From NCBI GenBank assembly GCA_003427395.1, contig BFEA01000015.1:5413712-5443114 (forward strand): a DNA stretch of 29,403 bases, written 5' to 3'. This DNA is from Chara braunii. Its lineage: Eukaryota; Streptophyta; Charophyceae; Charales; Characeae. Numbering within the stretch: the first letter of the stretch is position 1; each line of letters starts with the position of its first letter. The translations under genes and the position numbers were made by a program. Below the pieces are notes generated by a model. The model did not search any database, had not been told where the DNA came from, and was given only the letters and a program-made list of their open reading frames with translations. Shown piece after piece: positions 1-9,252 of the stretch.

Positions 1-72
<72 letters not shown>
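1..72. repeat. (CT)36 microsatellite
   Basis: An uninterrupted CT dinucleotide run starts at the window edge and ends in GTGTAC. It may continue upstream. About 130 bases of A-rich and unremarkable sequence follow, in which I see no gene. Confidence 0.98.
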
Positions 73-77
<5 letters not shown>

Positions 78-207
78 CACCCCTAAAAAAAAAAACAAAA
101 AAAAAACAATAAAATTGAGCGCATCACCTATTTGCGAATGGCGCATGGCTCACACGCACCGCACGGCCCACTGCCCAAGTGCGCCACAAGTATGATATAT
201 CAGCCTC

Positions 208-244
208 CTGATGAGTCGGTGAAACTCCGACGAAACAGTTTGTC
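208..244 (+). ncRNA. Hammerhead-ribozyme-like core (type I arrangement)
   Basis: The stretch reads CTGATGA (208-214), a helix II of GTCGG/CCGAC closed by a seven-base loop (215-231), GAAA (232-235), a short helix III (ACA, loop GTT, TGT; 235-243) and the cleavage-site C of GTC at 244. These are the invariant hammerhead boxes in order. A very short helix III is known for hammerheads of Penelope-like elements. What is missing is a convincing helix I: the bases before 208 do not pair with those after 244 in any register I tried. Self-cleavage is therefore unproven. The core may be a decayed ribozyme, or may pair with a distant or dimeric partner. Confidence 0.6.
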
Positions 245-404
245 ACAGCCCCTCGTTTGTTGTCCTCTTCTCCCTCTCTGCCTACGGTTTACCGGGCAGT
301 TCTATTTGACGAGTCGGTGAAACTCCGATGAAACAGTTTGTCACAGCCTCTCAATTGTTGCCTTCTTCTCCCTCTCTGCCTGTGGTTTACCGGGCAGCTC
401 TGTT
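209..404 (+). repeat. Two 98-bp tandem units carrying the hammerhead-like core
   Basis: Unit 1 (209-306) and unit 2 (307-404) align along their full length with scattered substitutions, and a third unit seems to begin at 405 (TGAC) before diverging. Unit 2 holds a decayed core: the C of CTGATGA is T, the variable position 7 is C, and helix II closes with G-U. Each unit also has a CTGCC/GGCAG hairpin near its end. Hammerheads commonly occur in tandem units, as in satellites and the pseudo-LTRs of Penelope-like elements. Confidence 0.85.
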
Positions 405-433
405 TGACTATATACATACGAGTGTCTTTGACA

Positions 434-533
434 AAGCAGCTGAATGGAATTTCCCTGTTATTCGTTATCCTAGTGCTACGTCTAAGCAGCTGAATGGAAT
501 TTCCCTGTTATTCGTTATCCTAGTGCTACGTCT
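434..533 (+). repeat. Perfect 50-bp tandem duplication
   Basis: The 50 bases at 434-483 are repeated exactly at 484-533. Because 50 is not a multiple of three, the duplication breaks the reading frame of the RT-tail coding sequence it lies in. The identity implies a recent event or an assembly artefact. Confidence 0.95.
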
Positions 534-1045
534 AACGTCCCTGCACACCAGCCGGCGAGAGTGTTTACAGGCCAGCTTACTAGGTTTGACTATGTCTGCA
601 ACAACTGGTATGATTTCAAAACTGCAGCATTAATGCTCACACGCCGCATGCTTTTTCGCGGGCACTCTCCAACAACTCTTGCGAAAGGATGGACTTCCTA
701 TATTCGTAAACGTCAACACAGGTACCCTGCGCACGTGACCCGCCTCTCCAGCTGGTTCCGCATCATGCTTCGATGGTCTATTCATCACCCGCTTTCTCGG
801 GTATCCACACACTGTCCTCGGACTACGCCTGTCACAACCCCTTCTTCATTATCAGCGCCTGTCACACATATCACAGCCTCTTCTTCATTACCTGCGTCTA
901 CGGCACCTGCGTCCTCATCACTCTTAGTAACCCCTTCCATGTCGTTTGTGACCCTAGCTGCCCCTTTTCGGTTTGCAGCCTCTTCCTCATCGGCCTTGGT
1001 TGCTTCTACGATTGATTCCGCGGGAGCAACTCGACCCGCAACTGC

Positions 1046-1216
1046 TGTGTCGCCCTTGGTCTCGGTGTGTTCCTCTATGGCATCCGGTGCCACCGCAGCT
1101 GCTGTGTCGCCCTTGGTCTCGGTGTGTTCCTCCATGGCATCCGTGACCACCGCAGCGGCTTTGCCGCCCTTGGTTTCGGTGCGTTCCTCCATGGCATCCG
1201 TGACCATGCCTGCATT
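1046..1216 (+). repeat. 57-bp coding minisatellite, about three units
   Basis: The decamer CGCCCTTGGT recurs at 1051, 1108 and 1165, exactly 57 bases apart, with flanks conserved. The unit keeps the reading frame and encodes a 19-residue Ser/Ala/Val-rich repeat (SPLVSVCSSMAS core). It lies in the linker between the RT tail and the protease-like domain. Confidence 0.9.
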
Positions 1217-1295
1217 ACCACCTGCAGAGTCCCCTCTTCGGGTCTCACCTACGACTGCCCCCCCTGTCTTTGCTTCAGCCACTTCACACCCCTGA

Positions 1296-2350
1296 CTTCA
1301 CCCCCCCCGTCTTCACCGCCTATATTTCCCCTGGTTTTATCGCCGTTTGTTACCCAACTTTCGACAACTCTACCACCCCTGTCTTCACCACTCCTACCTC
1401 CCCTGGTTTTGTCTCCATCCATTACCCCTCTTCCTAATCCACAAACCACTTCGTCCACACAGACTCCGTCATCATGTTCTGCCCTTGCAGAAAGCCTACT
1501 TCGCCGTCCTAGACGCGGACTTCGACCTACTTCCCAACCTCAGCTTACTCCCCTTTCCTCCATCTCTGTTCTTGGACGAAGAAGAACCCGTTCATTCTCC
1601 CCACCACGACCCTCCCCAACATCCCGTCCTCGTCTTTTGCCGCCCCAAGCATCCTTACCACGCCTGCAACGCTCTTCGACTGCAGACCTTTCTGCAACGC
1701 GGCAAACACAAAACAGGAGGGATGATGGCAAGGGGCTATCCGAGGATGAACTTGGCAAGGGGACTGTAGGAGATTCTGTAGAAAATCCGCCTGACTGGCC
1801 TCCACCGAATATGTGTGGCCTCGCTGCTACTAACATCTGCCTGCAAGCCTATCGTCGGGAACCATATACTCACTCTGATTTCTTGGCCATTGCTTCCGAT
1901 CCTGATGCGCAAGAACGTGAGTTATATGGTGATAACCCGACTCTGCATCCCCCACAGGATAATAATTACACTGGACATGGGGGATTCAATGTCTCTGTTT
2001 TGGAGACTGCTTTGATAAGGCGTCGGCTTGATATGCAGCGTGGCCCTTCGGGTGGCGACCCGGACCACTGTTCGCACGTTTGTGCCTATATTCTACATGC
2101 TCCTGGCCACTATACCGCTCTTGTCCGTGCCTCTGGTTCTTGGGAATTATGGAATGGCGGTGCTATGGTGCAAACTATTACTGCCATCTGTGATCTCGTG
2201 CGTAAGTACCCTAACCTGCAACTGTTCCAGGTCGTTGACCCTTATGGGTACCTCGTGTACTTCCATGCCCGCCTCTACGCCTATCTCTGTGCCTGCCTCC
2301 GTACCTGTCTCTGTGCCTGTTTCTGTGTCTATCTCCTTCTAGACTACTGA
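1296..2350 (+). pseudogene. Josephin-like cysteine protease domain at the end of a retroelement ORF
   Basis: The frame open from 1067 to 2350 starts with Ser/Pro/Arg-rich low complexity and becomes a globular domain at about 1775-2260. Visible motifs are MCGLAATN (Cys codon 1814-1816), GFNVSVLETAL, APGHYTALV (His codon 2108-2110), SWELWNGG (Asn codon 2153-2155) and LFQVVDPYG. The order Cys-His-Asn, the 98-residue Cys-His gap and the 15-residue His-Asn gap parallel ataxin-3 (C14, H119, N134). The helix before the His motif resembles the Josephin FSIQVISNAL region. Josephins are deubiquitinases; a papain-fold protease of another type (OTU-like, for example) is the main alternative. I see no glutamine at the oxyanion position. 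The frame probably continued from the RT tail before an indel near 1290. After the domain it runs into a 12-bp repeat and stops. Confidence 0.5.
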
Positions 2351-2475
2351 CTCTATGGGTACCACGTGTACTTTCGTCCCCGCCTTTGCACCCGTCTTTG
2401 TGCCTGCCTCCACACCTGTCTCCATGCCCGTTTCTGTGTCTGTCTCCATGCCTACCTCCATGTCTGTCACCGTGC
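2255..2475 (+). repeat. Pyrimidine-rich minisatellite with about 12-bp units
   Basis: Variants of TGCCTGTCTCCG recur throughout, covering the end of the protease-like frame. In one frame the unit encodes Pro-Val-Ser-Val-like repeats, so it may be a degenerate C-terminal tail of the upstream protein. Confidence 0.8.
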
Positions 2476-2777
2476 CTGCTTTAGTCTTCAATTGAATGAC
2501 TTCAATTGTCTTTGTTTTTTATTTTTATCCTTTGATTCAGTTTTTTTTTTCTTTTTTTTTTTTCTTTTTTGGTAAAACACTGAAAGAAATAATAATACTG
2601 TGAAACAAAGAATAAGAGGACACTGTTTTGTGTCATTCTGGTTTTGTCTGTCTCTTTGCCTGTCTGTCCTTTCATTTTTCTTTTCTTCGCTCATCTTATT
2701 TCTTCTTCTACTTCACGTGCTTACGCTCTTAGTCAATAGTTCTGTGACAATATATATATTATGTGACTATATATATA
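2476..2777. other. AT-rich, T-tract-rich spacer without gene
   Basis: Contains T runs at 2541-2570 and alternating AT at about 2751-2778, immediately against the gypsy-1 LTR. No coding or RNA gene is visible. Confidence 0.7.
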
Positions 2778-3626
2778 TGCAAGGAAGATGAGCAATAACG
2801 AACTTCAGCAATCAGACAGCATCTTACACATGAGACCAGACAGTCGTGACCTCGAACCAAAAGCAGAATTGCATCACGATTTTCACCAAATAAGAGCACA
2901 CCAAAAGCTCATAATTGACAATGCTGGAATAATCTCATCATCATCAATCGAAGAACCAATGTTGATGTCCTATCTGGTGCTCGGCGCCCAGACTACGAGT
3001 GGCAGATCCTATCTAGCCTAGACTACAATGCCGCACGCGTCAAGCACCAGGTATGTCTCTCGTATCACTCACAACCTCGTTCCCCAACTCACAGATGCCA
3101 CTTGCACCCAAGGACCACCATGCGCCCCATCCAGCATACAGCAGCGCAGCTCGGCTATGGCTGCCTGCTCCTTCCAGCTCGCCCGTGAGCGCGTGAGCCT
3201 GGCAGGCGATAACGCAGCAGCGCTTGCGCACAAGGCAGCCAGTGCCCGAATGTCCAATGCGTGAGCAGGCCCTTCCCTATATCGAAGTGGCCTGCTGCGG
3301 CGTGCTGTGTTGCGGTACTGGGCCTCGGCACTGAAGCTTCCGGTAGGCCCCCGGAGGCTGAGCCTCTGTCCAAACAAAACAGGCCCAGGGCCTCCGACAG
3401 TTACCCGTGCCCAACTGCTCACAGCCTGTGCTGGGTCCATCCTGCGTATCTCCCCCAGTGCCTAGCTTAGATACATTTGATAAAAGGAAGCCAGGGTCTG
3501 GGCACCTTCAACCAACTGGCACTGCCCAACTGCCTGAAATTCCTCAATTGCTGGTTGACCCCAAAATAGGCCTGTAGGCTTCGGTCGGGCCTGCCTTCAC
3601 TTAGGGCGGCCGACTGTACTGGAAAT
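2778..3626 (-). repeat. Gypsy-1 3' LTR (long form)
   Basis: Bases 2778-2834 match 10460-10516, and 3417-3626 match 10517-10725, with scattered substitutions. The left copy carries an additional 583 bases (2835-3417) absent from the right copy. The LTR begins TG. The inner end is uncertain: homology stops after GGAAAT at 3626 and I see no clear CA. Between 3627 and about 3690 I cannot identify a clean polypurine tract. Confidence 0.85.
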
Positions 3627-3694
3627 GGGGCCTTGTAAGGCAAATCGAGGGCCTGTGCCTTGCATTCACTCCTCCATACTTCGATAGTCCTCTG

Positions 3695-4154
3695 AGAAGT
3701 TAATGATCTGGCGCTTTCCCTTCTGCAAAGACTTTTCATATTGGGTGACAACCTGAGGAGCGGTCTACATCAGTTCCTTCCTGGTGAACCATCGATCCTC
3801 CTTTGGATCAGTGTGATGTCTGAACCGAACTCTGTACTGCAGCTTCGGTTTCGGAGGACGTCCCCTGCCCGCAGGTCTTGGAACCGGCATTTCCCTGTGG
3901 TCAACAATGTCATCGATGTCGACCTCTCCATCCATGGTTGGGGGCAGCATTGAGCGACGAGAGGGAAATTTATCTGTTTCTTTGGAAGGTGCAAGCTTTG
4001 AAGCTTGGAAAACAGGGTAAGTGCATAAGTGACCAGGGATGCGAATAACATAAGACGGCCCATCCGGTTCATCCCCAACAACATATAGGATCTCCCATGA
4101 TCCAAAGTACTGCGGCATGAGCTTGTGGGAGATCCCGTGCTCCTGTCCTAGTTA
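3695..4154 (-). pseudogene. pol: Gypsy-1 pol C-terminus: integrase tail and chromodomain-like region
   Basis: Read from the minus strand, the sequence after a TAA near 4154 continues with HKLMPQYFGSW...GDEPDGPSYVIRIP...FQASKL, the SH3-like integrase C-terminal region (canonical 'K.Gp..V...G..aY.L.LP...H.vFHvS.L'). A basic, proline-rich stretch follows, then GEVDIDDIVDHR...LQYRVRF...DRWFTRKEL, which has the pattern of a chromodomain. In chromoviruses this directs integration towards particular histone marks. The aromatic cage looks incomplete, so binding ability is doubtful. The stop at about 4154 separates it from the catalytic part. Confidence 0.75.
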
Positions 4155-5140
4155 TGAGGACTTAACCCAGATTCTCTCTCCTACCTGAAATGTGGAAGGG
4201 CGGCGGTGTTTGTTCTCAGATTCTATCATCGCCGCCTGTGCCTTGTGCATTTGTTCGACAGCCTGCTGCATCAGCTGCTCATATCGATCAGCAAACTCTA
4301 AGGTTCCTAGTGCAACAGAGGGCTGGTTCTCAGGTAGTAAGAAATCCAAGGGAAGTCTAGGCTTAAAGGTTAATAGCAGACTATCCTGGTTCACGCCCGT
4401 TGCGCTGTGCACCGCGTTGCTGTACAGGCTGGCGATGAGAGCAAGTTTCTCATCCCAGTCTACCTGATTTGGCTTGATGTAATCCCTCAGCAGGTGTTGT
4501 ACAGCGGGGTTCAACTCGGGATGGTTTCCTGATGTCATCTGCAGCTGCGTTCCCTGTTCTGCAGCTGCGGTTTTCCACAGTTCACTTGTGAATCGCACAT
4601 CACGGTCGCTAACTATAAATTTTGGCAGTCAAAAATCTCTAACCCAGTTCTCTTTGAACAGCTTACTTACGTATTCGGTCTTAGATGTTGCAGGCATTGC
4701 GACTAACCTAGCGTGCTTACTGAATCTATCCACGATGGCATAAACGTACCGCATACCACTCTTGCTGGTGACCAGTGTATCCATGAAGTCCATGGATAGG
4801 CTTTCACCAGGCCTTTCCGAAATCGGAAGGGGCTTCAAAAGCCCAAGAGGAACCTGTGTACGTGGTTTGTCCCTCTGACAGACCTGACAAGTTTCCACAT
4901 ACAGCTTCGCGTCTCTCATCATCGTGGGCCACCAGAACCGCTGCAACAAATTGGCTGCAGTCTTCTTTAACCCAAAATGGCCGGTGGCGTCATGACACTC
5001 TCCTAAAAATAAACTGCGCAAAGACTCTCTATTAGGCACACACAAATGTTTACAGCAAGCCATTGACCAACTCAAACTCGGCTGAAGTCACTTTGTCCTT
5101 CGCCTTGAGTCTGCGAATGATCTCAGACATAAACGGATCC
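4152..5140 (-). pseudogene. pol: Gypsy-1 integrase, zinc-binding and catalytic core
   Basis: A frame from 5075 to 4152 is continuous except for one TGA at 4629-4631. The H2C2 zinc-binding module is clear: H28 and H33 in HDATGHFG, and C63 and C66 in CQVCQRDK. The rve core shows the first catalytic Asp in SMDFMD (residue 96) and the second in SDRDVRF, just after the TGA. The third residue should lie in the NGQxEQ motif, but the sequence runs HPELNPAVQHLL. Compared with gypsy-2 this is seven residues shorter, so the catalytic Glu is gone. Integrase inserts the cDNA; this copy could not. Residues further on (KPNQVDWDEKL, WVKSS) are normal. Confidence 0.9.
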
Positions 5141-5698
5141 TCGCGATAGGCTTCTGTCCGCAAGCCCAAACTCAGTGATCAGCGCACCAGAGAAAGTTAG
5201 GTCTATGTGACAAGGCATTAGCAACTTTGTACTCCCCCTTCAGATACGGAGGTTCAAAGTCATATTATTCAATGACTTCAATCCAGCGTTTCAATGCATC
5301 AAAGAGCACAGGCTGAGCTCTCATCCACTTCAGGGTCTGATGATCAGTCCGATGATGAAGAACCTCCCAAGGAGATAATGTCTCAAATGGGTCAGTGCCT
5401 TGTAGATCGCGTAGAGCTCCTTCTCATAGGTGGACTTAGCCAACTTTTGAGAGGGCATCTTTTTGGACATGTACTCAACTGGCCTCAACTTTGGCCCCTC
5501 CTGCTGCGCTAGCACGGCGCCAATGCCATATTGGCTGGCACCCGTGGTTACTATGAACGGCTTGTCAGGATTTGGAAGTTTTAAGACCTCATGATGCGTC
5601 AACACATGCTTTAGATGTCTGAAAGCAGCCTCGCACCTGTCTGTCCACTCCCACGGGGTGTCAAGGTGGGTCAGGTCAGCCAAAGGGGCGGCCACCAT
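5141..5698 (-). pseudogene. pol: Gypsy-1 RNase H-like domain
   Basis: The frame from 5698 to 5330 contains the RT connection and the beginning of the gypsy RNase H: EWTDRCEAAFRHLK, then PFIVTTGASQYGIGAVL, then PVEYMSKK and STYEKELYAI. The motif should be TTDASQYGIG, as in gypsy-2. Here codon 5540-5542 reads GGT (Gly) in place of GAT (Asp), removing the first catalytic carboxylate by one transition. The remainder (YDFEPPYLKGEYKVANALS) continues below 5330 in other frames with stops. RNase H degrades the RNA strand of the hybrid during reverse transcription. Confidence 0.88.
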
Positions 5699-5699
5699 G

Positions 5700-6652
5700 C
5701 TATAGTTCTTGACAAAATTGCAGGTAGTAGGTGGTCATCCCTAAGAAAGACCTCATCTCAGTCACAGACTGAGGACGCGGCCAGTCACGAATGTTGGCCA
5801 CCTCGCGGCATCGGGCTTCAATCCCTCCGCGGAAATCTCATGACCCAAGTACAAGATAAGGGTGCGGCCAAACTCGCACTTTTCATCGTTGATCTTGAAC
5901 TTGTGTTGTCAAAGGAGACTAAGGACTTTTTCCAAGTGAGTTACATGCTCCTCAACAGTCCTACAAAACATAAGTATGTCATCGAGGTACACAATGACAA
6001 ACTTATCCAAGTAGTCATGAAATATCTGATTCATAGCGTGCTGAAAGGTGCCAGGAGCATTGCATAGGCCGACAGGCATCACCACAAACTCGTACAGACC
6101 GTACCTGGCCTGAAATGCGGCTTTGTGTTGATCCTCGGGCCGGATTGCAATCTGATGGTACCCGGACTTCAGATCTATCTTACTGAAGTACTGGCACCCT
6201 TGCACTCTATCTAGCAAGTCGTCGATGCGGGGTAGGGGCTCTCGGTTCTTCACGGTGATGGCATCGAGGCCCCTATAGTCAATGCACATCCTCAGTGTTC
6301 CCCCCTTCTTTGTTACGAATAGGACTGGAGATCCATAAGGGGAAACACTCGGTCGGATCCACCCCTTCTCTACGAGTTCCTTGAGTTGCTGGCGAAGCAT
6401 ATCAAACTCGCCTGGAGACATCCAATAGATCCTATCCTTTGGGATGCTAGACCCGGGGATAATCTGTATCGCGTGGACGACCTCCCTCTCAACAACCCTT
6501 GTAGGCTCTTCAAATACATCAGGGTACATAGCAACTACTCCCTCTATCTCCGGCGGTATTTTCACCGGTTCGTCTGCTGCAGAGACATAAACTAGATACA
6601 TACCATCCTCCGGATTTTGCTTATAATAATTATAGAACGCGGCCGTACACAT
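5700..6652 (-). pseudogene. pol: Gypsy-1 reverse transcriptase
   Basis: A 247-residue open stretch (6652-5909) covers most of the RT. It includes WIRPSVSPYGSPVLFV, KKGGTLRMCIDYRGLD, PLPRIDDLLDRVQG, FSKIDLKSGYHQI (first catalytic Asp, residue 160) and the active-site YLDD at 222-225 in VIVYLDDILMF. A TGA at 5909-5911 interrupts the thumb, after which QHKFKINDEKCEFG and LGHEISAEGLKP are recognisable in the same frame. Two frameshifts between about 5720 and 5815 move the remaining motif (VTEMRSFLGM) to other frames. RT copies the element RNA from the initiator-tRNA primer. The catalytic palm is the best-preserved part of the element. Confidence 0.95.
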
Positions 6653-6654
6653 GC

Positions 6655-7282
6655 ATCTGTAGGACTCAATCAGACTACTACCTTTGAACTTAGTAATCTG
6701 GCGGTCCCTCCACCTGACAAAGTGTGTTTGACCACTTTTCGGTCCCAGTCAAACTGGGGCTGTGCCACGGAGAGGTAGTACATACCTAACAAGATATCCA
6801 TAGGGAGATCATCGCTCACTAGGAATGAGACACGATGTCTCAATTCCCCTCCCGCGTACGGGAAACAACACTCAACATCCTGGAGGTAGTCNTTGACTAC
6901 NATGCGCTGTTTCTTGGCACAGGTCGACTCAGGCGCTGCACTCGCCCCTGTAAGCGCAGCCTCTCAATGCACGCGCGACTAATGAAGTTCCTAGTCGAGC
7001 AAGTGTCATAATAGGCCCCGGCCTTGCGGCCGCCGATGACTACCTCGCCGACGAACATCTCTCCCTTAGGGGCTTTGGCCAATGTCGTCCAAGAAGCTAG
7101 TGGGTATGATCTAGACCACTCCTCCTCTAGCTCCTCTAGGGATTCAAACTCATTCATCGGACAGACGCTCGATGGGTCAGAATGTGTTTGCGGGACGGCG
7201 ATGGAGTTAGTACCTTGGGCCATCTCTCGAGATGGTGAGGGTGTGTCCACCACCTCGACCCTAGCAGGAACAGCTACTATTC
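6655..7282 (-). pseudogene. pol: Gypsy-1 retropepsin-type protease
   Basis: In the frame 7253-6897 an acidic segment is followed by GEVVIGGRKAGAYYDTCSTRNFIS. This is the retropepsin flap-strand and active-site loop, with D83-T84-C85-S86 where DTG or DSG followed by S/A is expected. The Gly is replaced by Cys, which should impair the fireman's-grip loop. The second half (HRVSFLVSDDLPMDILLGMYYL, matching the usual 'D.ILGmdWL') lies at about 6760-6850 after a frame change in a stretch containing two N calls (6892, 6901). Retropepsin cleaves Gag-Pol. Confidence 0.82.
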
Positions 7283-7740
7283 CTACTGGCCCGACGCGTT
7301 TCCCTGAGTGCTAGAACTGCTGGCCACATTGCTACCAACGGGAGCGGAGGATCCCAACGCCTGCCCCATCGTAGGCGGGATCTTTTCGGTCACCTTCTTA
7401 TTTCGGCACTTGATTTGGTTATGGCCATATTGGCCACAGCGGATACAAGACTGCCGTGTGTACCGATCTCTCCACACGTCCTTTGTGAGACCCGCTTTCT
7501 CCCATGGAGGAGCATTGGGTTCAACTTGACTCCTAGACCGGGAATCTCCACGGCGTCTACCGGTCGCCTTACCTTTTTGCGCTACGGCAGCGACTACTCC
7601 ACCCCCTGAAGCTTTTGCGCTGCCGGCCTCTGAACCCACTCCTGACTGAAAGTCGTCGTTCAATTCGATGGTGGAACCATCGTTGTCGACGAATATGATG
7701 CGTCCCTTCGCTTTCCAGTTGGGAGGCGGTGACTTTTTCC
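7283..7740 (-). pseudogene. gag: Gypsy-1 gag C-terminus with CCHC zinc knuckle
   Basis: The frame 7663-7283 encodes a basic Gly/Ser-rich region, then SCIRCGQYGHNQIKCRNKK, a CX2CX4HX4C zinc knuckle (C73, C76, H81, C86) of the nucleocapsid type that binds element RNA. Immediately upstream another frame carries FVDNDGSTIELNDDFQ, so a frameshift lies near 7670-7740. Protease sequence follows in a different frame. Confidence 0.9.
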
Positions 7741-9252
7741 TACCGTCCGTCGTGGGTGTCTGTCCATGCCTATCTTTGCTTCCAAGTCTAGAGCCTTCTT
7801 GCTAAACGACGGGAAGTTGTGCATGTTGATGTTGGCCTCACCTGCCGACCGATTCCTGAGAGGCATAGGAAAGCATCTCAGGTAGGAGGTGAGTAAAACC
7901 TGGGGGTCATAGCGAACCCCAAGGACACAGATCGAACGCTCTACATCGCCTGTGGCCTCTCTTACTGACTTAAAACTGCCTCGTGTGCAGTGCCAGGATC
8001 GCATCAGTAGCCTTCCGGGCCTCCTAAGGATCATGCCACCTGTCTTCCACCACCTTGTGAAAGTCATCCTGTTTCTGGGCGATTGCCCAAGCTCGAAAGT
8101 CATGATCGTACCCCTGTAGCTGCACTAAACCACTCAACCATCGTGCTGCACTCCCCTCTAGATAGGAAGCAGCCACAAGCACTTCCTCGTGCGGCAAGGT
8201 AAGTTTGCACTTGACGTAGACCGACATTGCCCTCAACCAAGTGTCGAGGTCTTCGCCCCTCTTATCCCCTGTAAAGGGTTTAGGAGCAGCGATGGCCGTC
8301 TTTAGAACCCACTGACTCTGTCCCGGTACCTGTACCATTCCGGGCTGTGGACCCTGTGGTGCAGGTTGCTGCACTAGCTGCTGCTGGGGCTGTGTACTTT
8401 GCGGCTGTGCAGGCTGCGAGACAGGAGGCTGCCCGCTTACGGCAACCTGAGACGGAGGTTGGGAGAACACTGTCTGTACAGGAACCTGCAAACTAGGACC
8501 TGCTGAGAACCCTCCTGCTAACGGCATACCGAAAAAAACGGTTTGGACCGATGATGGGGAGACATATGGGGATACCCCAGTCACGGGTGGGATTAAAGGA
8601 GGAGGATGTACAACGGGCCAGGCACCGGGCCCGGACGGCAATGGACCTGCCTGCCCTCGCCCGACCAGCAAGGCCAGACTCTGCTGGATGTCCTAAGGAG
8701 AGTCGTGTGGTGCTCCTGCATTTCTACTACATCTAGCAAGGCGGCCCGCAGGGTCCTCACATCATCATCCATGTTCGTCAGGTTCATCTCCTCTAACTCG
8801 CTAATGTCCGCTTGTCTCCACTGCATCCTGGCTCTACTTCTAATCATTCTCTCTTTTTCCGCTTTTCTCTCTCCTAAGGCCTTCTGTAGTTGTGCCTCCT
8901 GCATTGCTGCCTGCTGTATGGCGATCTCATCGGAAGTCAACACTAATGGCTGGCTTGCCATGACGCCAGTGGACTGACTCAAGGTCTTCACGACCGTTGA
9001 CCCTACGGTCCCTGCACTGCTAGCCTCGGAACTCTGCTGCTCAGCAGTTGCCATGGCTGCTGAAGCTGCGGCTTCACTTGCGAATGCCCTGGTGGCCTCT
9101 GCTGCCCTAGCTCTCCGCTGCTGCTGCTGTCTCTCCCTAAGCTGGTGGAACAGTAACCTATCACCCTCGGGTCCTAATGCCACGTGGGCAATCGGGCATC
9201 TAGCCGATCGCAAGATCCGGTCGTCCTCGCTAGTGTTATCTCTATCGCTCAT
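7740..9252 (-). pseudogene. gag: Gypsy-1 gag N-terminal and capsid region
   Basis: The likely start is ATG at 9252 (MSDRDNTSEDDR). An Ala/Gln-rich, probably coiled-coil segment leads to MQEHHTTLL. A one-base loss near 8693 then moves the frame to ...LALLVGRGQAG. A Pro/Gln-rich linker follows, then the capsid (retrotransposon gag) signature APKPFTGDKRGEDLDTWLRAM...ASYLEGSAARWLSGL at about 8281-8130. A TAG at 8024-8026 and a frameshift near 7975 precede SVREATGDVERSICVLGVRYDP...LTSYLRCF, the second half of capsid. Gag forms the virus-like particle; this copy has at least three lesions. Confidence 0.85.

Larger units (their letters stand above)
420..1295 (+). pseudogene. Reverse-transcriptase C-terminal tail plus Ser/Ala/Thr-rich linker (fragment)
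   Basis: From 486 one frame stays open to 1295. Its first 75 or so residues read as the region that follows the RT domain in some eukaryotic retroelement polyproteins: an SNVP motif (531-542), then a GQLTRF...CNNWYDF stretch, then MLFRGHSP...LAKGW..YIRKR. This 'SNxP / QLxR / C..F / LL.RG' order is what I associate with RT ORFs of Penelope-like and related elements. That is recall, not a search. The catalytic RT palm is absent, so the 5' part of the gene is missing. The 50-bp duplication breaks the frame near 484. Downstream the frame becomes Ser/Thr/Ala/Pro-rich, includes a 19-residue repeat, and ends at a TGA (1293-1295), while the neighbouring frame carries on with the same composition. A single indel near 1290 probably separates this from the protease domain. 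Confidence 0.45.
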
